Positions 18,487-29,462 are shown, counted from the first letter of the stretch. The stretch is 64,000 nt of DNA from Streptomyces sp. 378 (GCF_030124145.1 NZ_JASKMS010000011.1:124001-188000); one strand, 5' to 3'. Notes: generated by a model not told the origin, from the letters alone. Made by a program: numbers and translations.

Positions 18487-19773
18487 CTACCGGATGCTCC
18501 TCAGAGCGTTCTCGAGGATCGCGGCGCCTTCCTCGGCCTCCGCGACGGTGAGGGACAGCGGCGGGGCGACGCGCAGCGCACTGGTGTTGTGCCCGCCGCC
18601 CTTGCCGATCAGCAGGCCGCCCTCGCGGGCCGCCTCCAGGACGGCCGCGGCGGTCTGCGGATCGGCCTCGTCGGTCCCGGGCCTGGTGATCTCGATGCCG
18701 ATCATCAGCCCCCGGCCGCGTACCTCCCGCACGGCCGGCACCTGGGCGGCGACGGACCGCAGCCGCTCGATGAGCAGGCCGCCGACGCGCCGGGCGTTGC
18801 CCTGGAGGTCGTGTTCCAGCAGGTAGGTGAGGTTGGCGAGGCCCGCCGCCATGGTGATCTGGGTGCCGCCGAAGGTGGAGATGCTGTGGGAGTCCAGGCA
18901 GTTCATGATCTCGGAGCGGGCGACGACCCCGCCGATGGACATGCCGTTGCCGATGCCCTTGGCGAAGGTCATGATGTCCGGCGGTCCGTTGCGGCCGTGG
19001 GCCTGCCAGCCCCAGAAGTGGTCGCCTGTGCGGCCCCAGCCGGTCTGCACCTCGTCGGCGATCCACAGGATGCCGCGTTCGCGCAGCACCTCGCGGAACG
19101 CCGCGTACAGCCCGTCCGGCGGTGCGGTGAAGCCGCCGACTCCCTGGACGGGTTCGGCGATCAGCGCGGCCGGGGGGCGGGTGTGGCCGAGCAGGTCCTT
19201 GAGGTCCTCGACACAGGCCGCGATGAAGTCGTCGTCGCCCAGGGAGGCGAACGGGCCGCGCGTGCGCACGCCGCCATGGACGTACAGCGTCTGAAGCGGG
19301 GAGAGCGAGGTCGGGGACCAGCCGCTGTTGCCGGTGATGCCCACGGAGCTGAAGGAGCGGCCGTGGTAGCTGTTGCGCATGGCCAGGATGGTGTTGCTGC
19401 GCCGGTACGCCGTGGCCAGCAGCAGCGCGGTGTCGTTGGCCTCGGTACCCGAGGTGGTGAAGAAGACGCGGGCGTCCGGGATGCCGCTCAACCGGGCGAT
19501 GCGCTCGGCGAGTTCGACCATCGGGCGGTTGAGGTAGAGGGTCGAGGAGTGGATGATCCGCCCGGCCTGCTCGCTCACCGCCTTGGTCACCTCGGGCAGC
19601 GCGTGCGCCGTCATGGTGGTGAGGATGCCGCCGAAGAAGTCGAGGTAGCGGTTGCCCTGCGCGTCCCAGACATGGCGGCCCTCGCCGTGGGTGATCTCGA
19701 GGGGCTCCTCGTAGTAGAGGGCGAGCCAGTCGGGGAGCACGGCCCGGTGGCGGCCCAGGAGGTCGTTGATCAC
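18487..19773 (-). CDS. Class III PLP aminotransferase (beta-alanine/omega-amino acid type)
   Basis: 428 residues of the ornithine/AGXT2-like class III aminotransferases. Marks: TTSGTEANDTALLLA near 110, SYHGRSFSS near 140, the cofactor Asp in WIADEVQTGWGRTG near 240, and the Schiff-base Lys in MTFAKGIGNGMS near 275. In reductive pyrimidine breakdown such an enzyme turns beta-alanine into malonate semialdehyde. Start is GTG at 19773 in GTGA, overlapping the stop of nitrilase copy 2; the open frame goes further upstream but only as an out-of-frame reading of that gene. Translational coupling is therefore likely. Confidence 0.94.
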   Translation of the reverse strand: MINDLLGRHRAVLPDWLALYYEEPLEITHGEGRHVWDAQGNRYLDFFGGILTTMTAHALPEVTKAVSEQAGRIIHSSTLYLNRPMVELAERIARLSGIPDARVFFTTSGTEANDTALLLATAYRRSNTILAMRNSYHGRSFSSVGITGNSGWSPTSLSPLQTLYVHGGVRTRGPFASLGDDDFIAACVEDLKDLLGHTRPPAALIAEPVQGVGGFTAPPDGLYAAFREVLRERGILWIADEVQTGWGRTGDHFWGWQAHGRNGPPDIMTFAKGIGNGMSIGGVVARSEIMNCLDSHSISTFGGTQITMAAGLANLTYLLEHDLQGNARRVGGLLIERLRSVAAQVPAVREVRGRGLMIGIEITRPGTDEADPQTAAAVLEAAREGGLLIGKGGGHNTSALRVAPPLSLTVAEAEEGAAILENALRSIR

Positions 19774-20612
19774 GGCTTCACCAGCCCTTCGTAGGCATCG
19801 GGACGGCGGTCGCGGTAGAAGGCCCACGTCTGCCGCACTTCTTCGATGAGGTCGATGTCCAGTTCCCGGATCACGAGCTCCTCCTGGCTGTCGCTGGCGA
19901 CGTCCCCCACGAACTGCCCGCGCGGGTCGACGAAGTAGCTCGTGCCGTAGAAGTCGTTGTCGCCGTACTCCTCCTGCCCGACGCGGTTGATGGCGGCGAT
20001 GTAGTACCCGTTGGCGACGGCGGCCGCGGGCTGCTCCAGCCGCCACAGGTGGGACGACAGACTCCGGTGGGTGGCCGAGGGGTTGTAGACCAGCTGGGCT
20101 CCGGCCAGGCCGAGCTGCCGCCAGCCCTCCGGGAAGTGGCGGTCGTAGCAGATGTACACGCCGACCTTGCCGACGGCCGTGTCGAAGACGGGCCAGCCGA
20201 GGTTGCCGGGCTTGAAGTAGAACTTCTCGCGGAAGCCCTTGAGCTGCGGGATGTGGTGCTTGCGGTACTTGCCGAGGTAGGTGCCGTCGGCGTCGATCAC
20301 GGCCGCGGTGTTGTAGTAGAAGCCGGGCTGCTCCGCCTCGAACACCGGCGCGACGATGACCATGCCGGTCTCGCGCGCGAGTGCCCGCATGCGCCGCACG
20401 GTCGGCCCGTCGGGGACGGGTTCGGCCCAGCGGTAGTGCTCGGGTTCCTCGACCTGACAGAAGTAGGGGCTGTTGAAGACTTCCTGGAAGCCGATGATCT
20501 TCGCGCCCCGGCGGGCCGCCTCGCGGGCGTGCTCCTCGTGTTTCGCCACCATGGACTCGGTGTCGCCGGTCCAGGTGGCCTGGACCAGGGCGGCACGTAC
20601 GACGTTGGCCAT
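19770..20612 (-). CDS. Nitrilase-superfamily amidohydrolase, copy 2
   Basis: 280 residues, the same length as copy 1 and clearly its paralogue. The triad is intact: Glu in GFQEVFNSPYFC, Lys in KYRKHHIPQ, Cys in VYICYDRHFPEG. Differences cluster in the substrate half (LYGP-like FYGP replaced by FNSP; EYFVG by GYYIA), so the two may divide substrates, for example carbamoyl-beta-alanine versus carbamoyl-beta-aminoisobutyrate. ATG with AAGGAG 6 nt upstream. First gene of the unit running through the aminotransferase and PucR genes; a nested palindrome lies 30-58 nt before the start. Confidence 0.93.
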   Translation of the reverse strand: MANVVRAALVQATWTGDTESMVAKHEEHAREAARRGAKIIGFQEVFNSPYFCQVEEPEHYRWAEPVPDGPTVRRMRALARETGMVIVAPVFEAEQPGFYYNTAAVIDADGTYLGKYRKHHIPQLKGFREKFYFKPGNLGWPVFDTAVGKVGVYICYDRHFPEGWRQLGLAGAQLVYNPSATHRSLSSHLWRLEQPAAAVANGYYIAAINRVGQEEYGDNDFYGTSYFVDPRGQFVGDVASDSQEELVIRELDIDLIEEVRQTWAFYRDRRPDAYEGLVKP

Positions 20613-20641
20613 GAGCTGCTCCTTCGACGCGACGTCTGCGC

Positions 20642-20670
20642 CTCTACGCCCGTAGAAGCGGGGCGTAGAG
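20642..20670. promoter_or_regulatory. nested palindrome upstream of the nitrilase-2 unit
   Basis: Perfect 10-bp arms CTCTACGCCC (20642-20651) and GGGCGTAGAG (20661-20670). The left arm also forms a second palindrome TCTACG-CC-CGTAGA (20643-20656). Position just before the nitrilase-2 start makes it a candidate operator (PucR?) or leader hairpin. Confidence 0.55.
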
Positions 20671-20782
20671 CCACGAACGTAAGCCTCTGGCACGGGGTTG
20701 CCAAGACCATCGTCGCCAACCCGCGGGGCATTGCGCGATTCGCACTCCGGTGGGTGAGTCGCCCGGGGCGCGATGTCGCCGG

Positions 20783-22630
20783 TCAGGCGGGTAATCCGGC
20801 GACGCGCAGGGCGTGCACGACATCCCGGTGGCGCTCCTGAGAGACGCCCCGGGCGGCTTCCAGCAGGAGCGGCACGAGGCACCCCGGACCGGGCTCGGCG
20901 CTGCGGGCGGCCTCCTCGGGGGTACGGGCCCCCACGAACGCGTCGAGCAGCACCCTCACCTCGCGGTGGCGCTCCTCGGCGACCAGGTCGAGGACGGCCT
21001 GCCCGAGCTCGCCCGGCGGCCGGGCGACCCCCTGCCGCAGCATCTGCCGCCCGTCCCCCGGCCGCCCGGCCGCGACCAGCGCGTCGGCGACGGCGACCAG
21101 CCGCCCGGCGGGCAGCGAGGCGGCCTCCCACAGCAGGGTCTGCCAGTCGGCGCCCAGCCCGGCGGCGTGCAGCCCCTGCGCGAGCAGCGGGAACCGGCCG
21201 GGCTCCCACGAGGCGACCTCGGCGAGCAGCGCGTGGGCCTCCCCACTGCGCCCCTCGCTCCGCAGCCGGGCCAGCGCGTCGACGGTCCTTTCCACCTCGG
21301 CCAGGTCGGCGGCCCCGGCCGGGTCCGCCTCCCGCACCGGGCGCTCGCCCCCCGCCTCCTCGGCGGCCCCGGCGAAGCGCGCACCCCGGGGGGTGCGACC
21401 GGTGGCGGCGGGGGCGGGTTCGGGCAAGACCGGCACGACAGCGGGCGGCACCGTGACGGGTGCGGTGCCCTCGTCCGCCATGCCGGCGAAACGGGCGCTG
21501 CCACGACGGCGTTTGCGCTGCTTGGACGTGGGGGCCGCGGGGGCCGGGGCGGTGAACGCGTCGGGGAGGGCCGCAGCGGGGAACGCGTCGGGCGAACCGC
21601 CCGCGACGGCTTCCGCACGGGCACTACGAGGCTCCGCGCCCTGCGGAACGCGCCCCCCGGCTCCGGTCCGGCCCGGGCCCGCGAATTCCTCGGGCCTGCC
21701 CCCTCCGACGGCCACCCCGGAGCCACTCCGGGCCCCCGGACGCCGCAGGGCACGCCATCCGTCGACCCCGGCCCCACCCGGGCCCGCGAACGGGTCGGGT
21801 GTGACCCCTTCTCCGGCCTCCCCGGAGCCGCTTCGGGGATCCGGACGTCCCGGGGCGTGCGGCCCGCCGGCCCCGGCCCCACCCGGGCCCGCGAACCCCT
21901 CGGGCCTGACCCCCTCCACGGCCTCCCCGGAGCCGCTCCCGGCCCCCGGACGCCCCTGGGCGTGCCGTCCGGTCTCCGGGGTGACGGCGCCGTACCGGCC
22001 GGGTGTGGTGGTCGGCGTCCAGGCCGGAGTCGTGCGGTGCTGCTGCGCCAGGGCGGGTGATCCCGCCCCGGCGCCGTGCGGCGCGTCGGCGTCGCTCCGT
22101 GTTCCGGGGGGCGGCCCCTGCTCGCGCCGGTCCGCCTGAGCGATCCGCGCGCGGAGTTCCGCGCAGCGCGCGGCGGCCCGTTCGTGGTCGTCCTGGGCCC
22201 AGGCGAGATCCAGACGGAGGGCGTCCGCCTGTGAGCGGGTCGTGGCCGAGGTCAGCTGGCGGGCCAGGGCGGCCCGGCGTTCCGCGGCGTGCCGCTGTTC
22301 GCGGAGCATGACGTCGAGGCGGTCACCGAGGGCGTGGCGACCCCCCGGCCGGGTGTCGTACGCGGCGAGCGCCGCGGCGTGCAGGGACCGGGCGCGGCCC
22401 TGCTCCGGGCCGGCGTTTCCGGGGCCGTACCGCCCGGCGAGATCCTGGAGCAGGGCCTCGACCACGTCCCACGGCGGCATCTCCCGCCCGTCGAGACAGG
22501 CCCGCATGCCCTCCGGATCGCGGTGCCAGAAGACCGCGCACCAGCCTCCGGACGGATCGAGACGTGCCAGCAGGCCGTTCAGGTAGGTCGCGAACTCCCC
22601 GACCTCAGCCGGGAGTCGATCCGCCGCCAT
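20783..22630 (-). CDS. Unknown 615-residue protein with internal 35-residue repeats
   Basis: I do not recognise a named family. Residues 1-60 form a compact start (YLNGLLARLDPSGGWCAVFW, then HRDPEGMRACLDGREMPPWD) that resembles an N-terminal module shared by large Streptomyces proteins; 100-170 is Ala/Arg/Glu-rich and probably coiled coil; 190-390 is Pro/Gly/Arg-rich low complexity with three to four 35-residue repeats; 400-615 is Ala/Leu-rich helical, like a helical-repeat scaffold. No signal peptide, membrane helix or catalytic motif. ATG with GGGAG 7 nt upstream. It is downstream of the XRE gene on the same strand, 98 nt apart. A scaffold or regulator is a guess only. Confidence 0.8.
   Translation of the reverse strand: MAADRLPAEVGEFATYLNGLLARLDPSGGWCAVFWHRDPEGMRACLDGREMPPWDVVEALLQDLAGRYGPGNAGPEQGRARSLHAAALAAYDTRPGGRHALGDRLDVMLREQRHAAERRAALARQLTSATTRSQADALRLDLAWAQDDHERAAARCAELRARIAQADRREQGPPPGTRSDADAPHGAGAGSPALAQQHRTTPAWTPTTTPGRYGAVTPETGRHAQGRPGAGSGSGEAVEGVRPEGFAGPGGAGAGGPHAPGRPDPRSGSGEAGEGVTPDPFAGPGGAGVDGWRALRRPGARSGSGVAVGGGRPEEFAGPGRTGAGGRVPQGAEPRSARAEAVAGGSPDAFPAAALPDAFTAPAPAAPTSKQRKRRRGSARFAGMADEGTAPVTVPPAVVPVLPEPAPAATGRTPRGARFAGAAEEAGGERPVREADPAGAADLAEVERTVDALARLRSEGRSGEAHALLAEVASWEPGRFPLLAQGLHAAGLGADWQTLLWEAASLPAGRLVAVADALVAAGRPGDGRQMLRQGVARPPGELGQAVLDLVAEERHREVRVLLDAFVGARTPEEAARSAEPGPGCLVPLLLEAARGVSQERHRDVVHALRVAGLPA
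21640..21970 (-). repeat. 105-bp in-frame repeats inside the unknown protein gene
   Basis: The sequence CCCGGGCCCGCGAA recurs at 21672, 21777 and 21882, exactly 105 bp (35 codons) apart, with similar flanks. The encoded unit is roughly GSGEAVEGVRPEGFAGPGGA followed by a variable tail. The length is a multiple of three so expansion would keep the frame. Confidence 0.8.
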
Positions 22631-22728
22631 CGCTCAACTCCCGTGAGACCGGAGCACTCCGCCCCGTAGGCAACACCAGTCGTGTTACGGACGTGCTACG
22701 GGGAGTTTTCACACGGGGCGCGGGAGTC

Positions 22729-22980
22729 TCAGACGGGCACCAGCACGCACTGGCCCGCCAGTTCGTCCATCGACAGCCCGAGCACTCCGGCCAGCGCGGC
22801 CACCGTGAAGAAGGCCGGGGTCGGGGCCCGTCCGGTCTCGATCTTCCGGAGAGTCTCCGCGGAGACGCCCGCGCTCGCCGCGATCTCCGTCATGCTCCGG
22901 GAGCCACGCGCTTCACGCAGCAACCGGCCGAGCCGCTCGCCGCGTTCGCGCTCTTCTGGGGTGAGAGGGGTGCGCACCAT
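22729..22980 (-). CDS. Small XRE-family (HTH_3) DNA-binding regulator
   Basis: 83 residues consisting almost only of a helix-turn-helix: ERLGRLLREARGSRSMTEIA then SAGVSAETLRKIETGRAPTP, with the recognition helix near residues 39-50. No effector domain. It is divergent from the methionine aminopeptidase gene with only 32 bp between the two ATGs, and a palindrome sits in the middle. A TAGAAT -10 box ends 6 nt before the ATG, so the message is probably leaderless. It likely represses itself and the aminopeptidase gene. Confidence 0.93.
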   Translation of the reverse strand: MVRTPLTPEERERGERLGRLLREARGSRSMTEIAASAGVSAETLRKIETGRAPTPAFFTVAALAGVLGLSMDELAGQCVLVPV

Positions 22981-23012
22981 GACCCCATTCTAATACCGGT
23001 ATAGTAATTGGC
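22981..23012. promoter_or_regulatory. 32-bp divergent leaderless promoter pair with palindrome
   Basis: Plus strand: -10 TATAGT at 23000-23005, then 7 nt to the aminopeptidase ATG at 23013. Minus strand: -10 TAGAAT at 22992-22987, then 6 nt to the XRE ATG at 22980. A perfect palindrome ATACCGGTAT (22993-23002) lies between and overlaps the plus-strand -10. There is no room for a Shine-Dalgarno site in either direction. Confidence 0.7.
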
Positions 23013-23780
23013 ATGGTGGAGCTCAAGACAGACACTTCGATCGACGCGATGTACGAGGCGGGCCAGGTCGTCGCCCGCGCCCTGACGGCCGCCCGGAAGG
23101 CCGCCGACGTGGGCGTCTCCCTGCTGGAACTGGACGAGGTGGCGCACGACGTCCTGCGCGAGGCGGGCGCGGCCTCGCCCTTCCTCGGATACCGGCCGTC
23201 TTTCGCACCGACCCCCTTCCCCGCCGTCCTGTGCGTCTCGGTCAACGACGCGATCGTGCACGGCGTCCCGACCCGCTACCGCCTGCGCGACGGCGACCTG
23301 GTCTCCATCGACTTCGGCGCCGAACTGGGCGGCTGGGTCGGCGACTCCGCGCTCAGTTTCGTCGTGGGCACCCCGCGCGCCACGGACCTCCGCCTCATCC
23401 GCACCGTCGAGCAGGCCCTCGCGGCCGGCATCGAGGCCGCCGTCGTGGGCCATCGCATCGGCGACATCGCCCACGCGATCGGCACGGTGTGCCGGGACGC
23501 CGGCTACGGCATCCCGGACGGCTTCGGCGGCCACGGCATCGGCCGCCGCATGCACGAGGACCCCGGGGTGCCGAACGAGGGCCGCCCGGGTCGCGGCATG
23601 CGGCTGCGGCACGGCATGGTGCTGGCGATCGAGCCCATGGTCATCGCGGGCGGCACGGACGGCTACCACGCGGCCTCCGACGGCTGGACCCTGAAGACCA
23701 ACGACGGTTCCCGCGCCGCTCACGCGGAGCACACGGTGGCGATCACGGATTCCGGGCCGAGGATCCTGACGGCGCGCTGA
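23013..23780 (+). CDS. map: Type I methionine aminopeptidase
   Basis: 255 residues with all five metal ligands and the catalytic His in the expected order: His83 (IVHGVP), Asp100 (SIDFGAE), Asp111 (GDSA), His174 (GGHGIG), Glu207 (AIEPM) and Glu239 (HAEHTV). It removes the initiator Met from nascent proteins in the cytosol. It lacks the N-terminal extension of some actinobacterial MAPs. Streptomyces usually carry more than one map gene, and pairing with a divergent XRE repressor suggests this is the conditional copy rather than the ribosomal-operon one. The transcript appears leaderless. Confidence 0.96.
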   Translation: MVELKTDTSIDAMYEAGQVVARALTAARKAADVGVSLLELDEVAHDVLREAGAASPFLGYRPSFAPTPFPAVLCVSVNDAIVHGVPTRYRLRDGDLVSIDFGAELGGWVGDSALSFVVGTPRATDLRLIRTVEQALAAGIEAAVVGHRIGDIAHAIGTVCRDAGYGIPDGFGGHGIGRRMHEDPGVPNEGRPGRGMRLRHGMVLAIEPMVIAGGTDGYHAASDGWTLKTNDGSRAAHAEHTVAITDSGPRILTAR

Positions 23781-23872
23781 AGCCCGTCACATACTCCCTT
23801 TCCTCCCGGTATGCCCTGAAGGTGCCCCTCGTCCACGATCGTGCGAAGGTGTTCTACGAGCGCGCCCCAGGT

Positions 23873-23952
23873 GTAACCGGCTGCCACCCGGGTTACCCGA
23901 CCCCGGCACGTCGACCAGCGAGGGCGTCCCCCGCCCGCGCGCCGGGGACGCC
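23873..23952. promoter_or_regulatory. two inverted repeats upstream of the Clp ATPase gene
   Basis: First: GTAACC (23873-23878), 12 nt, GGTTAC (23891-23896). Second: GGCGTCCCC (23923-23931), 12 nt, GGGGACGCC (23944-23952), a perfect 9-bp stem ending 15 nt before the ATG. The first looks like an operator, the second like a leader hairpin or the terminator of the map gene. I see no HspR (HAIR) box. Confidence 0.5.
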
Positions 23953-23967
23953 GGGAACGGAAGGCCC

Positions 23968-26502
<2,535 letters not shown>

Positions 26503-26519
26503 GGGCGCGGGGCCGTGTC

Positions 26520-26616
26520 GAGGTGCGGGTGCGGTGCGAGTGCCGGTGCGTGGGCGCGACCAGCCCCCGCGCCGGCCCACCGGCACCCCGCACCCCGCAC
26601 CCCGCACCCGCACCTC
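26520..26616. terminator. long stem-loop between convergent Clp and ggt genes
   Basis: 15-bp perfect arms GAGGTGCGGGTGCGG (26520-26534) and its complement at 26602-26616, with an inner stem GTGCCGGTG/CACCGGCAC. The right arm overlaps the ggt stop codon. Placement between converging genes indicates a bidirectional terminator. Confidence 0.75.
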
Positions 26617-28420
26617 AACGCTCGGGCCACACCACCATCGCCGACCCTCCGCCCCGCCGCGCGGTCTCAGCGGCTGCCAGCCACTTCCCACCGGGCAGCC
26701 GCTGCACACCCGTGGCCGCGCCGATCTCCGGGTTCTCCTTGAAGGAGTGCCCGATGGCCTCCAACCGCTGCCTCAGGTCACTGTCGTACAGCCCGGGCTC
26801 CAGATCGGTCTGTGCGGCGTTGCGCTGGCTGGCCCGGGGTGCCGCGATCGCGTCGACCAGCGGCAGCCCCCGGTCGACGAAGCCGGTGAGCGTCTGCAGC
26901 ACGGTCGTGATGATCGTCGCGCCGCCCGGCGACCCCAGCGCCACCACGGGCCTGTCGTGCCGGTCCAGCACGATCGTCGGCGCCATGGACGACCGCGGAC
27001 GTTTGCCCGGCCCCGGCAGGTTCGGGTCGTGCACGGCCGGGTTCGCCGGGGTGAAGGAGAAGTCCGTCAGCTCGTTGTTGAGGATGAATCCCCGCCCGGG
27101 GACGGTGATTCCGCTGCCGCCGGTCTGCTCGATGGTGAGGGTGTAGGCGACGACGTTCCCCCATTTGTCGGCCACCGACAGATGCGTGGTGCTGTCACCC
27201 TCGTACGTCGTGGGAGCCGCCGTGCCGCCGGAGCCGCAGCGCTGCGGCTGACGCGGGTCGCCGGGCGCCACGGGGCTGGTCAGCACCGCGTCGTCCTTGA
27301 TGAGGCACTCGCGCGAGTCGGCGAACCGCTGCGACAGCAGTTCCCTCGTCGGCACGTCCTCGAAGGCGGGGTCGCCCACCCACCGTCCCCGGTCGGCGAA
27401 GGCGATCCGGCTGGCCTCGATGAAGCGGTGCAGATAGCGCGCCCTGCTCGCCTTGGACAGGTCGGTCCGTTCGAGGATGTTGAGCGCCTCCCCGACCGTC
27501 GTGCCGCCGGAGGAGGACGGTGCCATGGAGTGGACGCCGAGGCCGCGGTACGAGGTCCTGCTGGGTGCCTGGAGCCTGGTGCGGTAGGTGGCCAGATCCT
27601 TGGCGGTCAGGTCGCCGGGCCGGGCGTTCCAGCCCGAACCGGGGTCCACCGGCGGCTTGTTGACGGTGTTGACGACGTCCCGGCCGAGCCGGCCGTGGTA
27701 GAGCGTGTCGACGCCCTTGCGTCCCAGCTCCGCGTACGTGCGGGCGAGGTCGGGGTTCTTGAAGGTGGAGCCGACGACCGGGAGTCGCCCGCCCGGCAGG
27801 AACAGGTCGGCGGTGTCCGGGAAGTAGCGGAAGCGGGTCTCGTTGGACGCCGTCTGCGAGCGGAAGGTCTCGTCGACGGTGAAGCCCTCACGGGCGATCC
27901 GCTCGGCCGGCTTCAGCACAGTGGAGAGCCGCTTGCTGCCCCACTTGTCGAGCGCCGTCTGCCAGGTGGCGGGCGTGCCGGGGGTGCCGACGCTCAGGCC
28001 GCTGCTGACGGCCTCGGCGAAGGCGAGGGGCTTGCCGTTCTCGACGAAGAGGTTCTCGTCGGCGCTCAGCGGGGCGGTCTCGCGGCCGTCGATGGTACGC
28101 ACCGTGCGGGACTCGGCGTCGTAGTAGACGAAGTAGCCGCCTCCGCCGATGCCGGCGGAGTAGGGCTCGGTGACGCCGAGCGCGGCGGCCGTGGCGACGG
28201 CCGCGTCGACGGCGTTGCCGCCCTTCCTGAGGACCTCGATCCCGGCGGCGGAGGCGTCGGGATCGACGCTCGAGACGGCACCGCCGTAACCGACGGCCAG
28301 CGGGGACTTCTCAACGCCGGTGTGCTGCGCGGTCGGTGGCGGCGCCGCCGCTCCCACCGACATCACCACGGCGGCCGAAACCGCCAGGACCGTCAGATTC
28401 CGTGCGACAGGGCGACGCAT
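26615..28420 (-). CDS. ggt: Exported gamma-glutamyltransferase
   Basis: 601 residues with a Sec signal peptide (RRPVARNLTVLAVSAAVVM, then cleavage near APPPTAQ). Family blocks: GIEVLRKGGNAVDAAVATAA, the gamma-glutamyl site in IDGRETAP, autocleavage and nucleophile Thr411 in DSTTHLSVADKWGN, and MAPTIVLD...LGSPGG near the end. It hydrolyses or transfers gamma-glutamyl groups from glutathione-like compounds outside the membrane. I choose ATG at 28420 because GGAGG lies 5 nt upstream; a GTG two codons earlier touches that site. Convergent with the Clp gene. Confidence 0.96.
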   Translation of the reverse strand: MRRPVARNLTVLAVSAAVVMSVGAAAPPPTAQHTGVEKSPLAVGYGGAVSSVDPDASAAGIEVLRKGGNAVDAAVATAAALGVTEPYSAGIGGGGYFVYYDAESRTVRTIDGRETAPLSADENLFVENGKPLAFAEAVSSGLSVGTPGTPATWQTALDKWGSKRLSTVLKPAERIAREGFTVDETFRSQTASNETRFRYFPDTADLFLPGGRLPVVGSTFKNPDLARTYAELGRKGVDTLYHGRLGRDVVNTVNKPPVDPGSGWNARPGDLTAKDLATYRTRLQAPSRTSYRGLGVHSMAPSSSGGTTVGEALNILERTDLSKASRARYLHRFIEASRIAFADRGRWVGDPAFEDVPTRELLSQRFADSRECLIKDDAVLTSPVAPGDPRQPQRCGSGGTAAPTTYEGDSTTHLSVADKWGNVVAYTLTIEQTGGSGITVPGRGFILNNELTDFSFTPANPAVHDPNLPGPGKRPRSSMAPTIVLDRHDRPVVALGSPGGATIITTVLQTLTGFVDRGLPLVDAIAAPRASQRNAAQTDLEPGLYDSDLRQRLEAIGHSFKENPEIGAATGVQRLPGGKWLAAAETARRGGGSAMVVWPER

Positions 28421-28426
28421 CCGCAC

Positions 28427-28879
28427 CTCCAGTCAAAGGCCGTCCGCGCAGCTTAATTCATCGCCATGGCCGCGTCAGGCAGGCGTCGAACACCGGTGCG
28501 TCGGGCCCGCCGGCATGCGCGCCCATGACCGACGAGGTGCGCACCATCGTTCTGGGTCTGATCGCGGCGGATGTCAGTGCCGCGCTGGGCCGGCTCGCCC
28601 GTACGTTCCGGTGGAACCGCAAACTCCGGCGCAAGCAGGCCTTCTTCGGGAGCCGGGCAGGGTGATGAGGCCATGACGCACGCGTGGGCTGCTCGCACGG
28701 TCACCCCGGTGTGCCGTCCTTGCGGCAAGGTGGCCGGTCTGGTGAGGGGGCCTGCCGGTTGCACCTGTTGGGATCGCGTCGGTGACCTGATCGAGGAGCG
28801 CCTGCAGTCACGTGGAGTCCTGGGCGCCGAGCCAGTTGCGCTCCGGCCGGGCCGGGGTCGACGTGGACGGCCAACAGCG
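28427..28879. other. 453-bp region with two possible small or decayed ORFs
   Basis: No established gene. Plus-strand ATG at 28525 opens a 46-residue frame to 28665 (TIVLGLIAADVSAALGRLA, then basic) with GC-rich third positions but no ribosome binding site. A second frame from 28673 encodes CRPCGKVAGLVRGPAGCTCW, a zinc-ribbon-like Cys pattern, and runs into antisense of the MarR gene, so it may be a truncated remnant. Neither is certain. Confidence 0.3.
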
Positions 28880-29356
28880 TCATGGGGTGGACGGGCCGGG
28901 GAGTTCCGCTACCGCCGATTCCGGAGATCCCCACGGTTCCTCCAGTGCGGCCCGCAGCGCGATGACGGTATCCGCGCCGATGCGCCCGGCGAGCGCGGCT
29001 TCGATCCCGGCCAGTATCCGCATCGTCTCCTCGCGGCGTCGGACACCGGCCGCCGTGAGGCGCACGAGCTTCGACCGGGCGGAGTGCGGATCGCTCTCCA
29101 CGGTCAGCACGCCCATGGCGACGAGTTCGTGGACCCACTGATGCGCTGTCGGGGCGCTGACGCCCAGGCGCCGGGCCAGCTCGGCGATGCTCGCCCCTTC
29201 TGACGGGAGCTGACTGAGCAGGGTCACGTGGGCCGCGCTGATGGTCACCCCGTCTTCCTGGTTCTCGAACGCAGTGGTCAGGGCGGCCCGAAACCAGTTG
29301 TGTGCGCGCCACAGCAGCCGGATGAGCGGCTCGGATTCAGACGGGGAGGAGGACAT
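28880..29356 (-). CDS. MarR-family transcriptional regulator
   Basis: 158 residues with the winged-helix core HVTLLSQLPSEGASIAELAR then RLGVSAPTAHQWVHELVAMG, wing ESDPHSARSKLVRLT, and dimerisation helices at both ends. MarR proteins usually repress a divergent gene and release DNA on binding a phenolic ligand. The divergent neighbour is an ACMSD-like amidohydrolase, whose relatives act on hydroxybenzoates, which fits. A pair of palindromic operators lies in the shared 208-bp region. ATG with GAAGG about 9 nt upstream. Confidence 0.94.
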   Translation of the reverse strand: MSSSPSESEPLIRLLWRAHNWFRAALTTAFENQEDGVTISAAHVTLLSQLPSEGASIAELARRLGVSAPTAHQWVHELVAMGVLTVESDPHSARSKLVRLTAAGVRRREETMRILAGIEAALAGRIGADTVIALRAALEEPWGSPESAVAELPGPSTP

Positions 29357-29462
29357 GTGGTTCTGCCTTCACGGTGGGGTGGTCGGTTCGGCGCGGTCCG
29401 CCGATCGTAAGCCGGTGGGACCTGGTGCCCCACATCACCGGAGCTTCCGAGATCACCCTTCA

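Noticed and set aside
18487..20046. longer aminotransferase start reaching 20046
   Set aside because: The first 90 residues are an Arg-rich out-of-frame reading of the nitrilase gene; the GTGA overlap start is far better.
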